Shown piece after piece: positions 6,610-14,302 of a stretch of 15,817 nt of DNA. This DNA is from an uncultured Bacteroides sp. Lineage in GTDB: Bacteria > Bacteroidota > Bacteroidia > Bacteroidales > Bacteroidaceae. The stretch covers positions 1-15,817 of the forward strand of contig CABROZ010000051.1 in assembly GCA_902472795.1 (NCBI GenBank). The letters are read 5' to 3'. Under the pieces are notes generated by a model. The model was not told the DNA's origin and ran no database searches. It saw only the letters and a program-made list of their open reading frames with translations. The position numbers were made by a program, and so were the translations under genes. Within the stretch, counting starts at the first letter, position 1, and each line of letters begins with the position of its first letter.

Positions 6610-8205
6610 ATGGAAACAAAAACTATATACATAGCCCCACAACAGTTGAGCGACGAAATGCGCCGCCTGCGGCAAGAAGAACAAATGGACTTCCTTGAAA
6701 GCCTGACTGGTATGGACTGGGGCGAACCTGCCGAAACCGATACCCCAGAACAGAAAAGAGGGTTAGGCGTAGTGTATCACTTGGAATCTACCGTCAGCGG
6801 AAAGCGAATGGTGGTAACGACTTCGACCCTCGACCGCGAACATCCGCAACTGCCGTCGGTGACTCCCATTTGGAAGGGTGCCGAGTTGCCCGAACGTGAA
6901 GTATATGATTTCTTCGGCATCGTCTTCATCGGCCATCCCGACATGCGTCGTCTGTTCCTGCGTAACGACTGGGTAGGCTACCCCCTGCGCAAAGACAACG
7001 ACCCGGAAAAGGAAAATCCGCTGCGTATGACCAACGAAGAGACCATCGATACCACACGCGAAGTAGATGTTACCCCTGAAGGAACACCCGAAGAACGCGA
7101 AACGGTTCTGTTCGGTGACGATGAATACGTTGTCAACATCGGTCCCCAACACCCTGCCACGCACGGTGTACTCCGCTTCCGCGTATCATTGGAAGGTGAA
7201 AACATCCACAAAATCGATGTGAACTGCGGATATATCCACCGGGGCATCGAGAAAATGAACGAAAGCCTCACCTACCCACAGACACTGGCACTGACCGACC
7301 GTCTGGACTATCTGGGAGCAATGCAGAACCGTCATGCCCTGTGTATGTGTATTGAGAAAGCCATGGGTGTGGAAGTCAGCCCCCGTGTACAGGTGATACG
7401 TACCATCATGGACGAGCTGCAACGCATCGACTCGCACATCCTGTTCTTCTCCTGCCTCTGTCAGGACCTTGGCGCCACGACCGCTTTCCTCTACGGATTC
7501 CGCGACCGTGAAAAGATACTCGACATCTTCGAGGAGACTTGTGGCGGACGCCTCATCCTGAACTACAACACCATCGGCGGTGTTCAGGCCGACCTGCATC
7601 CCAACTTCGTGCATCGGGTGAAAGAATTTATCCCCTACATGCGCCGCAACCTGAAGGAATATCACGACATCTTTACCGGAAACATCATCGCCCAACAGCG
7701 TCTGAAAGGTATCGGAGTACTGAGCCGCGAAGATGCCATCTCGTTCGGAGCGACCGGCGGTACCGGACGTGCCAGCGGATGGGCCTGCGACGTGCGCAAG
7801 CGTATGCCGTATGCAGCCTACGACAAGGTAGAGTTCCGCGAGATTGTACGTACCGAAGGCGACTGCATGGCCCGCTATTTAGTACGTATGGACGAAATCC
7901 TCGAAAGTCTGCACATCATCGAACAATTGATCGACAACATACCGGAAGGTCCTTATCAGGAAAAGATGAAACCCATCATCCGCGTTCCCGAAGGCTCCTA
8001 CTACGCAGCCGTCGAAGGAAGCCGTGGCGAATTCGGAGTCTATCTGGAAAGCCGTGGCGACAAGACGCCCTACCGCCTGCACTACCGTGCTACCGGCCTG
8101 CCGCTTGTAGGAACCATCAACACCATCACACGGGGAGCCAAGATTGCCGACCTCATCGCGATAGGCGGAACCTTGGACTATGTGGTGCCTGACATCGACA
8201 GATAA
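6610..8205 (+). CDS. nuoC: complex I fused subunit NuoCD
   Basis: This single 531-residue protein combines NuoC (about 1-135) and NuoD (about 170-531), a fusion also known from enterobacteria and other lineages. The NuoC part ends with the signature PEREVYDFFGIVF (94-106) and GHPDMRRLFL (108-117). A charged linker rich in Glu and Thr (about 130-168) leads to the NuoD start NIGPQHPATHGVLRF (176-190). The quinone-site residues are kept: His181 and His185 in QHPATHG, and Tyr234 in RLDYLGAM, which corresponds to the quinone-headgroup tyrosine of the 49-kDa/Nqo4 family. GATGGTGRASG and the C-terminal VVPDIDR are also typical. The NuoC part looks shorter than enterobacterial NuoC at its N-terminus, but its signature is intact. 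In many operons nuoE, nuoF and nuoG follow here; in this window nuoH comes next after 86 bases. Confidence 0.96.
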   Translation: METKTIYIAPQQLSDEMRRLRQEEQMDFLESLTGMDWGEPAETDTPEQKRGLGVVYHLESTVSGKRMVVTTSTLDREHPQLPSVTPIWKGAELPEREVYDFFGIVFIGHPDMRRLFLRNDWVGYPLRKDNDPEKENPLRMTNEETIDTTREVDVTPEGTPEERETVLFGDDEYVVNIGPQHPATHGVLRFRVSLEGENIHKIDVNCGYIHRGIEKMNESLTYPQTLALTDRLDYLGAMQNRHALCMCIEKAMGVEVSPRVQVIRTIMDELQRIDSHILFFSCLCQDLGATTAFLYGFRDREKILDIFEETCGGRLILNYNTIGGVQADLHPNFVHRVKEFIPYMRRNLKEYHDIFTGNIIAQQRLKGIGVLSREDAISFGATGGTGRASGWACDVRKRMPYAAYDKVEFREIVRTEGDCMARYLVRMDEILESLHIIEQLIDNIPEGPYQEKMKPIIRVPEGSYYAAVEGSRGEFGVYLESRGDKTPYRLHYRATGLPLVGTINTITRGAKIADLIAIGGTLDYVVPDIDR

Positions 8206-8291
8206 TCAATGGAGAATGGAAAATGGAGAATGGAAAATGATTTGCCTCTTGTCCATACTCAATTATCAATCATCAATTATCAATTAAATAA
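8206..8291 (+). repeat. nuoCD-nuoH spacer made of short direct repeats
   Basis: The spacer contains a perfect tandem duplication of the 14-mer ATGGAGAATGGAAA (8209-8222 and 8223-8236). It then has TCAATTATCAAT twice (8259-8270 and 8273-8284), running into ATTAAATAA directly before the nuoH ATG at 8292. The spacer sits exactly where nuoE, nuoF and nuoG are found in longer operons. I see no coding region, promoter match or terminator in it. Confidence 0.75.
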
Positions 8292-9368
8292 ATGTTTGAC
8301 TTTAGTATTGCAACAAACTGGATACACCAAATGCTGACATCGGTAATGCCCGAAGGACTTGCCGTGTTCATCGAGTGTGTCGTCATAGGCGTATGTATCG
8401 TATTGATGTATGCCATCCTGGCCATCATACTTATTTATATGGAACGAAAGGTCTGCGGATTCTTCCAGTGCCGTCTCGGCCCGAACCGTGTAGGACCTTA
8501 CGGATCGTTGCAGGTATTCTGCGACGTATTCAAGATGCTCACCAAGGAAATATTCAATCCCAAAGGAGCCGACCAGTTCCTCTATAACCTGGCTCCGTTC
8601 ATGGTGCTTATTGCTTCATTCCTTACGTTTGCCTGCCTCCCCATCAATAAAGGTATGGAAGTGCTCGACTTCAATGTCGGCATCTTCTTCCTGCTTTCGG
8701 CAAGCAGCATCGGCGTAGTGGGAATCCTGCTGGCCGGATGGAGTTCCAATAACAAATTCTCACTGATCGGTGCCATGCGAAGCGGTGCACAGATCATCAG
8801 CTACGAACTGTCCGTCGGACTCAGCATCCTGACCATGATCGTACTGACAGGTACCATGCAGATTTCACAAATAGTAGAAGGACAGGCCGACGGGTGGTTC
8901 ATCTTCAAAGGCCACATTCCCGCCATCATCGCCTTCCTGATCTACCTGGTAGCCGGTAATGCCGAATGTAACCGTGGCCCCTTCGACCTTCCCGAAGCCG
9001 AGAGTGAGCTGACCGCCGGATACCATACCGAATACAGCGGTATGCACTTCGGTTTCTACTACCTGGCCGAATACCTGAACCTGTTTATCGTAGCCGCCGT
9101 AGCTGCCACAGTCTTCTTAGGAGGCTGGATGCCGCTGCATATCGTTGGTCTGGACGGATTCAACGTGGTCATGGACTACATCCCCGGCTTCATCTGGTTC
9201 TTCGCAAAGGCTTTCTTTGTAGTGTTCCTCATGATGTGGATTCGCTGGACATTCCCCCGTCTCCGTATCGACCAGATACTGACCTTGGAATGGAAATACC
9301 TCGTTCCGCTGTCGATGGTGAACCTCGTACTGATGAGCCTGATTGTGGCCTTCGGACTGCACTTCTAA
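8292..9368 (+). CDS. nuoH: complex I subunit NuoH
   Basis: This inner-membrane subunit forms most of the quinone-access tunnel and starts the proton path linking quinone chemistry to the pump modules. It has 358 residues with about eight or nine hydrophobic helices. Family landmarks are present: MERKVCGFFQCRLGPNRVGPYG region (50-71), WSSNNKFSLIGAMRSGAQ region (150-167) followed by SYE (170-172), NRGPFDLPEAESELT (227-241) with its cluster of acids, HTEYSGMHFGFYYLAEY (245-261), and RWTFPRLRIDQ near the C-terminus. The carboxylates expected in the E-channel are kept. An extension of about ten residues before TM1 includes NWIHQML. The A-rich leader ATTAAATAA immediately precedes the ATG. Confidence 0.97.
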   Translation: MFDFSIATNWIHQMLTSVMPEGLAVFIECVVIGVCIVLMYAILAIILIYMERKVCGFFQCRLGPNRVGPYGSLQVFCDVFKMLTKEIFNPKGADQFLYNLAPFMVLIASFLTFACLPINKGMEVLDFNVGIFFLLSASSIGVVGILLAGWSSNNKFSLIGAMRSGAQIISYELSVGLSILTMIVLTGTMQISQIVEGQADGWFIFKGHIPAIIAFLIYLVAGNAECNRGPFDLPEAESELTAGYHTEYSGMHFGFYYLAEYLNLFIVAAVAATVFLGGWMPLHIVGLDGFNVVMDYIPGFIWFFAKAFFVVFLMMWIRWTFPRLRIDQILTLEWKYLVPLSMVNLVLMSLIVAFGLHF

Positions 9369-9396
9369 TTTTTAATTTTTAATTCTTACAAGAGAC
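9366..9396 (+). repeat. AATTTTT-repeat spacer between nuoH and nuoI
   Basis: Two copies of AATTTTT (9367-9373 and 9374-9380), beginning inside the nuoH stop codon, are followed by AATTC and then ACAAGAGAC before the nuoI ATG. The core TAATTTTTAA (9366-9375) recurs exactly in the nuoM-nuoN spacer at 14271-14280. Confidence 0.55.
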
Positions 9397-9924
9397 ATGG
9401 AAGAAAAGAACACATACTTCGGAGGCTTTTTCAAAGGTCTGGCCAGTCTGACCACCGGCTTAAGGGTTACCATGAAAGAGTTCTTCACACCTAAAATCAC
9501 CGAGCAATATCCCGAGAACCGGAAAGAGCTCAAGATGTTCGACCGTTTCCGTGGCACACTGGTCATGCCCCACAACGAACAGAACGAACATCACTGCGTG
9601 GCCTGCGGAATCTGCCAGATGGCCTGCCCCAACGGCACCATCAAGGTGACATCCGAAACCATCACGACCGACGATGGCAAAAAGAAGAAGATACTGGCCA
9701 AGTACGAGTACAACCTGGGCTCGTGCATGTTCTGCCAGCTCTGCGTCAACGCCTGTCCGCACGGTGCCATCACCTTCGACCAGAACTTCGAGCACGCCGT
9801 CTTCGACCGTTCGAAGCTCATCCTGACGCTCAATCATCCGGGCAGTCATGTGGCAGAAGCCAAGAAGGCACCTGCAGCCGAGAAGCCGGCTCCCGAAAAG
9901 GCGGCTGCTCCCAAGGCTGAATAA
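9397..9924 (+). CDS. nuoI: complex I ferredoxin-like subunit NuoI (two 4Fe-4S clusters)
   Basis: This peripheral-arm subunit carries clusters N6a and N6b, which relay electrons to N2 in NuoB. It has 175 residues. Two ferredoxin motifs are intact: Cys67-x2-Cys70-x2-Cys73-x3-Cys77-Pro, and Cys110-x2-Cys113-x2-Cys116-x3-Cys120-Pro. Ahead of them is the amphipathic N-terminal segment that seats on the membrane arm (GGFFKGLASLTTGLRVT, 9-25). Between the clusters, TTDDGKKKKILAKYEYN (90-106) is unusually lysine-rich. The C-terminus from about 152 is a low-complexity Ala/Lys/Pro/Glu tail not needed for the fold. Because nuoE, nuoF and nuoG are absent here, NuoI is probably the entry point for electrons from a soluble donor such as ferredoxin (inference). 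Confidence 0.96.
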   Translation: MEEKNTYFGGFFKGLASLTTGLRVTMKEFFTPKITEQYPENRKELKMFDRFRGTLVMPHNEQNEHHCVACGICQMACPNGTIKVTSETITTDDGKKKKILAKYEYNLGSCMFCQLCVNACPHGAITFDQNFEHAVFDRSKLILTLNHPGSHVAEAKKAPAAEKPAPEKAAAPKAE

Positions 9925-9958
9925 TCAACTAATCGTAACCTCTCATTAAAGAAAATAT

Positions 9959-10471
9959 ATGGAAATAACTCTCGAAACAGTAGTATTCTACTTTTTAGCG
10001 GCTTTCATCACCGTATTCTCCTTGCTGACGGTGACCACAACCCGCATGGTACGTTCGGCCACGTACCTCCTGTTCGTCCTCTTCGGTACGGCAGGCATCT
10101 ATTTTCTGCTGGGCTATACGTTCCTCGGTTCCGTACAGATTATGGTTTACGCCGGAGGTATCGTCGTGCTCTACGTATTCTCCATCCTGCTGACCAGCGG
10201 CGAAGGCGACAAAGCTGCCAAACTGAAACGCAGCAAGTTCCTTGCGGGACTTGGAGCAACCGTAGCGGGTGGCATCATCGTGCTGTTCATCACCCTGAAA
10301 CATAAATTCCTTGCCACGGCCGACGTCAGCCCGATAGAAATCAACATCAATACCATCGGACAACACCTGCTAAGCGGTGAGAAATACGGCTACCTGCTGC
10401 CTTTCGAAGCTGTCAGCCTCTTGCTGCTGGCCTGCATCGTAGGAGGTCTGCTGATAGCGCGCAAGCGATAG
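9959..10471 (+). CDS. nuoJ: complex I subunit NuoJ
   Basis: This inner-membrane subunit lies between the quinone-coupling region and the antiporter-like chain. It has 170 residues and five hydrophobic helices (about 5-25, 33-53, 56-79, 95-114 and 146-166). The TM3 signature VQIMVYAGGIVVLYVFSI (59-76) is present with the conserved Tyr64 and the glycine pair that lets this helix bulge during turnover. The C-terminal helix matches the family pattern YGYLLPFEAVSLLLL...GGLLIARK. The length is close to that of E. coli NuoJ. The spacer from nuoI is 34 bases and A-rich near the ATG, without a strong Shine-Dalgarno site. The ATG at 9959 starts at a natural N-terminus just before TM1. Confidence 0.95.
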   Translation: MEITLETVVFYFLAAFITVFSLLTVTTTRMVRSATYLLFVLFGTAGIYFLLGYTFLGSVQIMVYAGGIVVLYVFSILLTSGEGDKAAKLKRSKFLAGLGATVAGGIIVLFITLKHKFLATADVSPIEININTIGQHLLSGEKYGYLLPFEAVSLLLLACIVGGLLIARKR

Positions 10472-10510
10472 GAAACATCAATTACCAACTTTGAAATCCG
10501 AACAAGTTAT

Positions 10511-10819
10511 ATGATACACATGGAATATTATCTGATAGTTTCGGCTATCATGTTTTTCGCCGGCATGTACGGGTTCTTCACCCGCCGCAACACACTGGCC
10601 ATCCTGATTTCGATCGAACTGATCCTGAATGCCACCGACATCAACTTTGCCGTATTCAACCGCTTCCTGTTCCCCGGCGGACTGGAAGGCTATTTCTTTG
10701 CCCTGTTCTCCATTGCCATTTCGGCAGCCGAGACGGCAGTAGCCATCGCAATCATGATCAACATCTACCGTAACATACGAAGCATTCAAGTCAACCGACT
10801 GGATCAACTGAAATGGTAA
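10511..10819 (+). CDS. nuoK: complex I subunit NuoK
   Basis: This small inner-membrane subunit has three helices (about 5-23, 28-48 and 60-85). It is homologous to MrpC and forms part of the proton path next to NuoJ and NuoN. It has 102 residues, the usual size. The two buried glutamates needed for proton transfer are kept: Glu36 in SIELILNATDINF and Glu74 in AAETAVAIAIMI. A second ATG at 10520 would give MEYYLIV and 99 residues; both starts are possible, and the first gives a length closer to the family. The C-terminal tail RSIQVNRLDQLKW is longer and more charged than in some homologues. The gene follows nuoJ after 39 bases. Confidence 0.94.
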   Translation: MIHMEYYLIVSAIMFFAGMYGFFTRRNTLAILISIELILNATDINFAVFNRFLFPGGLEGYFFALFSIAISAAETAVAIAIMINIYRNIRSIQVNRLDQLKW

Positions 10820-10850
10820 TAAACAGAAAAAACTAAAAAAACAAACGATA

Positions 10851-12737
10851 ATGGAACTTACGATTCTCATCCTCCTCATTCCGTTCCTCTCGTTCCTCAT
10901 CGTAGGAATCGGAGGCAAATGGATGTCACACCGCACAGCCGGACTCATCGGAAGCATCGGACTGGGACTGGTCACCATCCTTTCCTATGCCACTGCATGG
11001 AGCTACTTCACCGCTCCCCGACTGGCCGACGGCACTTACGAGACACTGATGCCCTACAACTTCCGCTGGTTGCCCTTCACTCAGAACCTGAGCATTGACA
11101 TGGGCATCCTGCTCGACCCCATCTCGGTAGTGATGCTCATCGTCATCAGCACCGTATCGATGATGGTACACATCTACTCGTTCGGCTACATGAAAGGCGA
11201 GCGCGGATTCCAACGCTACTACGCTTTCCTTTCGCTCTTCACCATGTCCATGCTGGGATTAGTAGTAGCTACGAACATCTTCCAGATGTATCTGTTCTGG
11301 GAGCTGGTGGGTGTGTCTTCCTACCTGCTGATCGGCTTCTACTACACCAAGCCTGCCGCCATTGCCGCTTCGAAGAAAGCATTCATCGTGACGCGTTTTG
11401 CCGACCTGGGCTTCCTGATCGGTATTCTGGTCTATGGCTACTACGCCGGAACCTATACGTTCACTCCCGATGAAATGACCCTGATGAAAGGCAGCGCCAT
11501 GATTCCGCTGGCCTTGGGACTGATGTTCATCGGTGGTGCCGGCAAGAGTGCCATGTTCCCCCTGCACATCTGGCTGCCCGACGCCATGGAAGGCCCGACG
11601 CCTGTCAGCGCCCTGATCCATGCGGCAACCATGGTCGTAGCCGGTGTCTATCTGGTAGCGCGCATGTTCCCGCTGTTCATCGGCTTTGCTCCCGACGTGC
11701 TTCACATCGTGGCCTACGTAGGTGCCTTCACCGCGTTCTATGCGGCCAGTGTGGCCTGCGTGCAGAGCGACATCAAGCGTGTGCTGGCATTCTCGACCAT
11801 TTCGCAGATCGGCTTCATGATGGTTGCCTTAGGCGTATGTACGTCGAGCGACCCGCACGAAGGCGGACTGGGCTACATGGCCGGTATGTTCCACCTGTTC
11901 ACTCACGCCATGTTTAAGGCATTGCTCTTCCTGGGTGCCGGTAGCATCATCCACGCCGTACACAGCAACGAGATGTCGGCCATGGGTGGTCTGCGCAAGT
12001 ATATGCCTGTCACTCACTGGACCTTCCTCATCGCCTGTCTGGCCATTGCGGGTATTCCTCCGTTCTCGGGATTCTTCTCGAAGGATGAGATTCTGACTGC
12101 CTGCTTCCAGTTCAGCCCCGCGATGGGATGGATCATGACAATTATTGCAGCCATGACTGCTTTCTATATGTTCCGCCTCTACTGCGGCATCTTCTGGGGT
12201 AAGGAGAACAAAGAACTTCATGCCGCACACATACCGCACGAAAGCCCGCTGGCCATGACCTTCCCGCTGATGTTCCTGGCTGCCGTTACGGTAGTAGCTG
12301 GATTCATCCCCTTCGGTCACTTCGTTTCGTCCAACGGACATACTTACGACATCCATCTGGATACGCAAGTCATGCTGACCAGCATCGTCATTGCCGTAAT
12401 AGCCATTGCACTGGCTGTCAGCATCTATGCACGCAGCAAGCAGCCGGTAGCCGATGCGCTGGCCAGTCGTTTCCGCGGCTTGTGGACAGCAGCCTACCAC
12501 CGCTTCTACATCGATGAAATCTATCAGTTCATCACCCACAAGATTATCTTCGGCTGCATCAGCCGCCCCATTGCCTGGTGGGACCGTCACGTAGTAGACG
12601 GCTTCTTCAACTTCCTGGCCTGGAGCACCGATGCCACAAGCGACGAAATCCGTGGCCTGCAAAGCGGACGTGTACAGCAATACGCCTTGGTATTCCTGCT
12701 GGGAGCATTGATACTGATACTTATGTTAACTATATAA
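10851..12737 (+). CDS. nuoL: complex I antiporter-like subunit NuoL
   Basis: This is the most distal proton-pumping subunit of the membrane arm. Its 628 residues suit a 14-helix antiporter core plus the long lateral helix and anchoring C-terminal helix. Proton-path residues are visible: Glu151 in FWELVGVSSY, Lys232 in GGAGKSAMFPLHIW (TM7), His257 in ALIHAAT (TM8), Lys356 in THAMFKALLF and Lys411 in FFSKDEIL (TM12). PDAMEGPTPVSALIHAAT (244-261) is a classical signature. The C-terminal part from about 510, including DALASRFRGLW and VVDGFFNFL, fits the lateral-helix region. The leader before the ATG is A-rich (AAAAACTAAAAAAAC), and the gap to nuoK is 31 bases. All expected key residues are kept, unlike in NuoM. 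Confidence 0.96.
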   Translation: MELTILILLIPFLSFLIVGIGGKWMSHRTAGLIGSIGLGLVTILSYATAWSYFTAPRLADGTYETLMPYNFRWLPFTQNLSIDMGILLDPISVVMLIVISTVSMMVHIYSFGYMKGERGFQRYYAFLSLFTMSMLGLVVATNIFQMYLFWELVGVSSYLLIGFYYTKPAAIAASKKAFIVTRFADLGFLIGILVYGYYAGTYTFTPDEMTLMKGSAMIPLALGLMFIGGAGKSAMFPLHIWLPDAMEGPTPVSALIHAATMVVAGVYLVARMFPLFIGFAPDVLHIVAYVGAFTAFYAASVACVQSDIKRVLAFSTISQIGFMMVALGVCTSSDPHEGGLGYMAGMFHLFTHAMFKALLFLGAGSIIHAVHSNEMSAMGGLRKYMPVTHWTFLIACLAIAGIPPFSGFFSKDEILTACFQFSPAMGWIMTIIAAMTAFYMFRLYCGIFWGKENKELHAAHIPHESPLAMTFPLMFLAAVTVVAGFIPFGHFVSSNGHTYDIHLDTQVMLTSIVIAVIAIALAVSIYARSKQPVADALASRFRGLWTAAYHRFYIDEIYQFITHKIIFGCISRPIAWWDRHVVDGFFNFLAWSTDATSDEIRGLQSGRVQQYALVFLLGALILILMLTI

Positions 12738-12745
12738 TTCAAATT

Positions 12746-12764
12746 CAATTATCCATTAAATAAA
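12746..12764 (+). promoter_or_regulatory. A/T-rich initiation leader before nuoM, near-copy of the nuoH leader
   Basis: CAATTATCCATTAAATAAA directly abuts the nuoM ATG. It is nearly identical to CAATTATCAATTAAATAA (8274-8291) directly before nuoH. Neither contains a Shine-Dalgarno match. This fits the known reliance of Bacteroidetes on A-rich leaders for ribosome loading; the repeated use of one sequence is the observation. Confidence 0.45.
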
Positions 12765-14243
12765 ATGAATTTCTTATCATTATTTGTTCTGATTCCATTG
12801 CTGATGCTCCTCGGCCTCTGGCTGAGCCGGAACATCGCACAGATACGTGCGGTGATGGTAACCGGAGCTTCGGCTTTGCTGATTACGGCCATAGGGCTGA
12901 CGATAGCCTACCTCAATGCACGGCAGGCCGGTGCCACGGACGAAATGTTGTTCTGCGCCGATGTTGCCTGGTATCCGGCACTTCACATACACTATTCAGT
13001 AGGCGTGGACGGCATCTCCGTAGCCATGCTGCTGCTTTCAGCCATCATCGTATTCACAGGTACCTTCGCTTCGTGGCGCCTGCAACCGCTTACCAAGGAG
13101 TACTTCCTGTGGTTCACGCTGCTTTCGTTGGGTGTGTTCGGTTTCTTCATCTCGACCGACCTGTTCACCATGTTTATGTTCTACGAAGTAGCGCTGATCC
13201 CGATGTACCTGCTTATCGGTGTATGGGGCAGCGGCCGCAAGGAATACTCGGCCATGAAGCTGACGCTGATGCTGATGGGAGGTTCAGCCTTCCTGCTGAT
13301 TGGCATCCTGGGCATCTTCTACGGTTCGGGCGCAACGACGATGAACCTGCTCGAGATTGCCCAGCTGCACAACATCCCCATCGAGCAGCAACGCATCTGG
13401 TTTCCGCTCACCTTCTTGGGATTCGGCGTACTGGGCGCCTTGTTCCCCTTCCACACATGGAGCCCCGACGGTCATGCTTCGGCGCCTACGGCTGTGTCCA
13501 TGCTTCATGCCGGCGTACTGATGAAGTTAGGTGGTTACGGCTGTTTCCGCATCGCCATGTATCTGATGCCCGAGGCTGCCAACGAATTAGGATGGATCTT
13601 CCTCATTCTGACGGGTATTTCGGTTGTCTATGGAGCCTTCTCGGCTTGTGTTCAGACCGACTTGAAGTACATCAACGCCTACTCCAGTGTGAGCCACTGC
13701 GGCCTGGTGCTCTTCGCCATCCTGATGATGAACCAGACAGCCTGCACGGGTGCCGTGCTGCAGATGTTGAGCCACGGTCTGATGACGGCCCTCTTCTTTG
13801 CACTGATCGGTATGATATACGGACGTACGCACACACGTGACGTTCGCGAACTGAACGGACTGATGAAAATCATGCCTTTCCTTTCGGTATGCTACGTCAT
13901 TGCGGGTCTTGCCAACCTCGGTTTGCCGGGTCTGAGCGGATTCGTAGCCGAAATGACCATCTTCACCGGTTCGTTCCAGGAGCCCGACACCTTCCACCGT
14001 GTATGGACGGTAATTGCCTGCTGCAGCATCGTCATTACGGCGGTCTATATCCTGCGATTAGTAGGAAAGATCCTGTACGGCACGTGCACCAACAAACACC
14101 ATCTGGCCCTGACCGATGCAACGTGGGACGAACGTACGGCAGTGATTATCCTGATTGTCTGCGTAGCCGCTCTGGGTATGGCTCCGTGGTGGATCAGCAA
14201 CATGATCAGCGACAGTGTTTTGCCTATAGTCAATGCGTTTTAA
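12765..14243 (+). CDS. nuoM: complex I antiporter-like subunit NuoM (TM7 lysine replaced by leucine)
   Basis: This is the middle antiporter-like, proton-pumping subunit. It has 492 residues, near the family length. Glu141 in FYEVALIPMYLLIGVWG is the conserved TM5 acid; Lys254 in GVLMKLGGYG is the TM8 lysine; Glu396 in SGFVAEMTIF matches the TM12 glutamate typical of NuoM and distinguishes it from NuoL and NuoN. In TM7 the lysine that lies seven residues before the His of the PxH-x-W motif is absent. Here the sequence is GFGVLGALFPFHTW with Leu223 (CTG at 13431-13433), whereas NuoL has Lys232 and NuoN has Lys220 at this place. TM8 also has His248, 18 residues after His230, the same spacing as NuoL His239 to His257. 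The reading frame is intact. The product name is secure; the proton path may differ from the textbook one. Confidence 0.95.
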   Translation: MNFLSLFVLIPLLMLLGLWLSRNIAQIRAVMVTGASALLITAIGLTIAYLNARQAGATDEMLFCADVAWYPALHIHYSVGVDGISVAMLLLSAIIVFTGTFASWRLQPLTKEYFLWFTLLSLGVFGFFISTDLFTMFMFYEVALIPMYLLIGVWGSGRKEYSAMKLTLMLMGGSAFLLIGILGIFYGSGATTMNLLEIAQLHNIPIEQQRIWFPLTFLGFGVLGALFPFHTWSPDGHASAPTAVSMLHAGVLMKLGGYGCFRIAMYLMPEAANELGWIFLILTGISVVYGAFSACVQTDLKYINAYSSVSHCGLVLFAILMMNQTACTGAVLQMLSHGLMTALFFALIGMIYGRTHTRDVRELNGLMKIMPFLSVCYVIAGLANLGLPGLSGFVAEMTIFTGSFQEPDTFHRVWTVIACCSIVITAVYILRLVGKILYGTCTNKHHLALTDATWDERTAVIILIVCVAALGMAPWWISNMISDSVLPIVNAF

Positions 14244-14264
14244 TAATGAAACCAACCACGCACC

Positions 14265-14302
14265 AACTTTTAATTTTTAACTTTTAACTATCAATTGATA
14301 AA
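14265..14302 (+). repeat. TTTTAA-repeat spacer between nuoM and nuoN
   Basis: AACTTTTAATTTTTAACTTTTAAC (14265-14288) is a run of TTTTAA-type units. It is followed by the palindromic ATCAATTGAT (14290-14299) and AAA before the nuoN ATG at 14303. The TAATTTTTAA core is shared with the nuoH-nuoI spacer. No coding or promoter signal is evident. Confidence 0.55.

Noticed and set aside
7539..8192. Plus-strand alternative frame of 217 codons inside nuoCD
   Set aside because: It overlaps conserved NuoD sequence through to VVPDIDR, and its translation is Arg/His/Pro-rich with no domain.
6610..8205. NuoC-NuoD fusion as a novel architecture
   Set aside because: The same fusion is well known in enterobacteria and Bacteroidetes; the frame is continuous and the linker unremarkable.
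11829..12680. Long minus-strand open frame inside nuoL (283 codons)
   Set aside because: It is antisense to conserved NuoL sequence, contains no family motif, and has no plausible start context.
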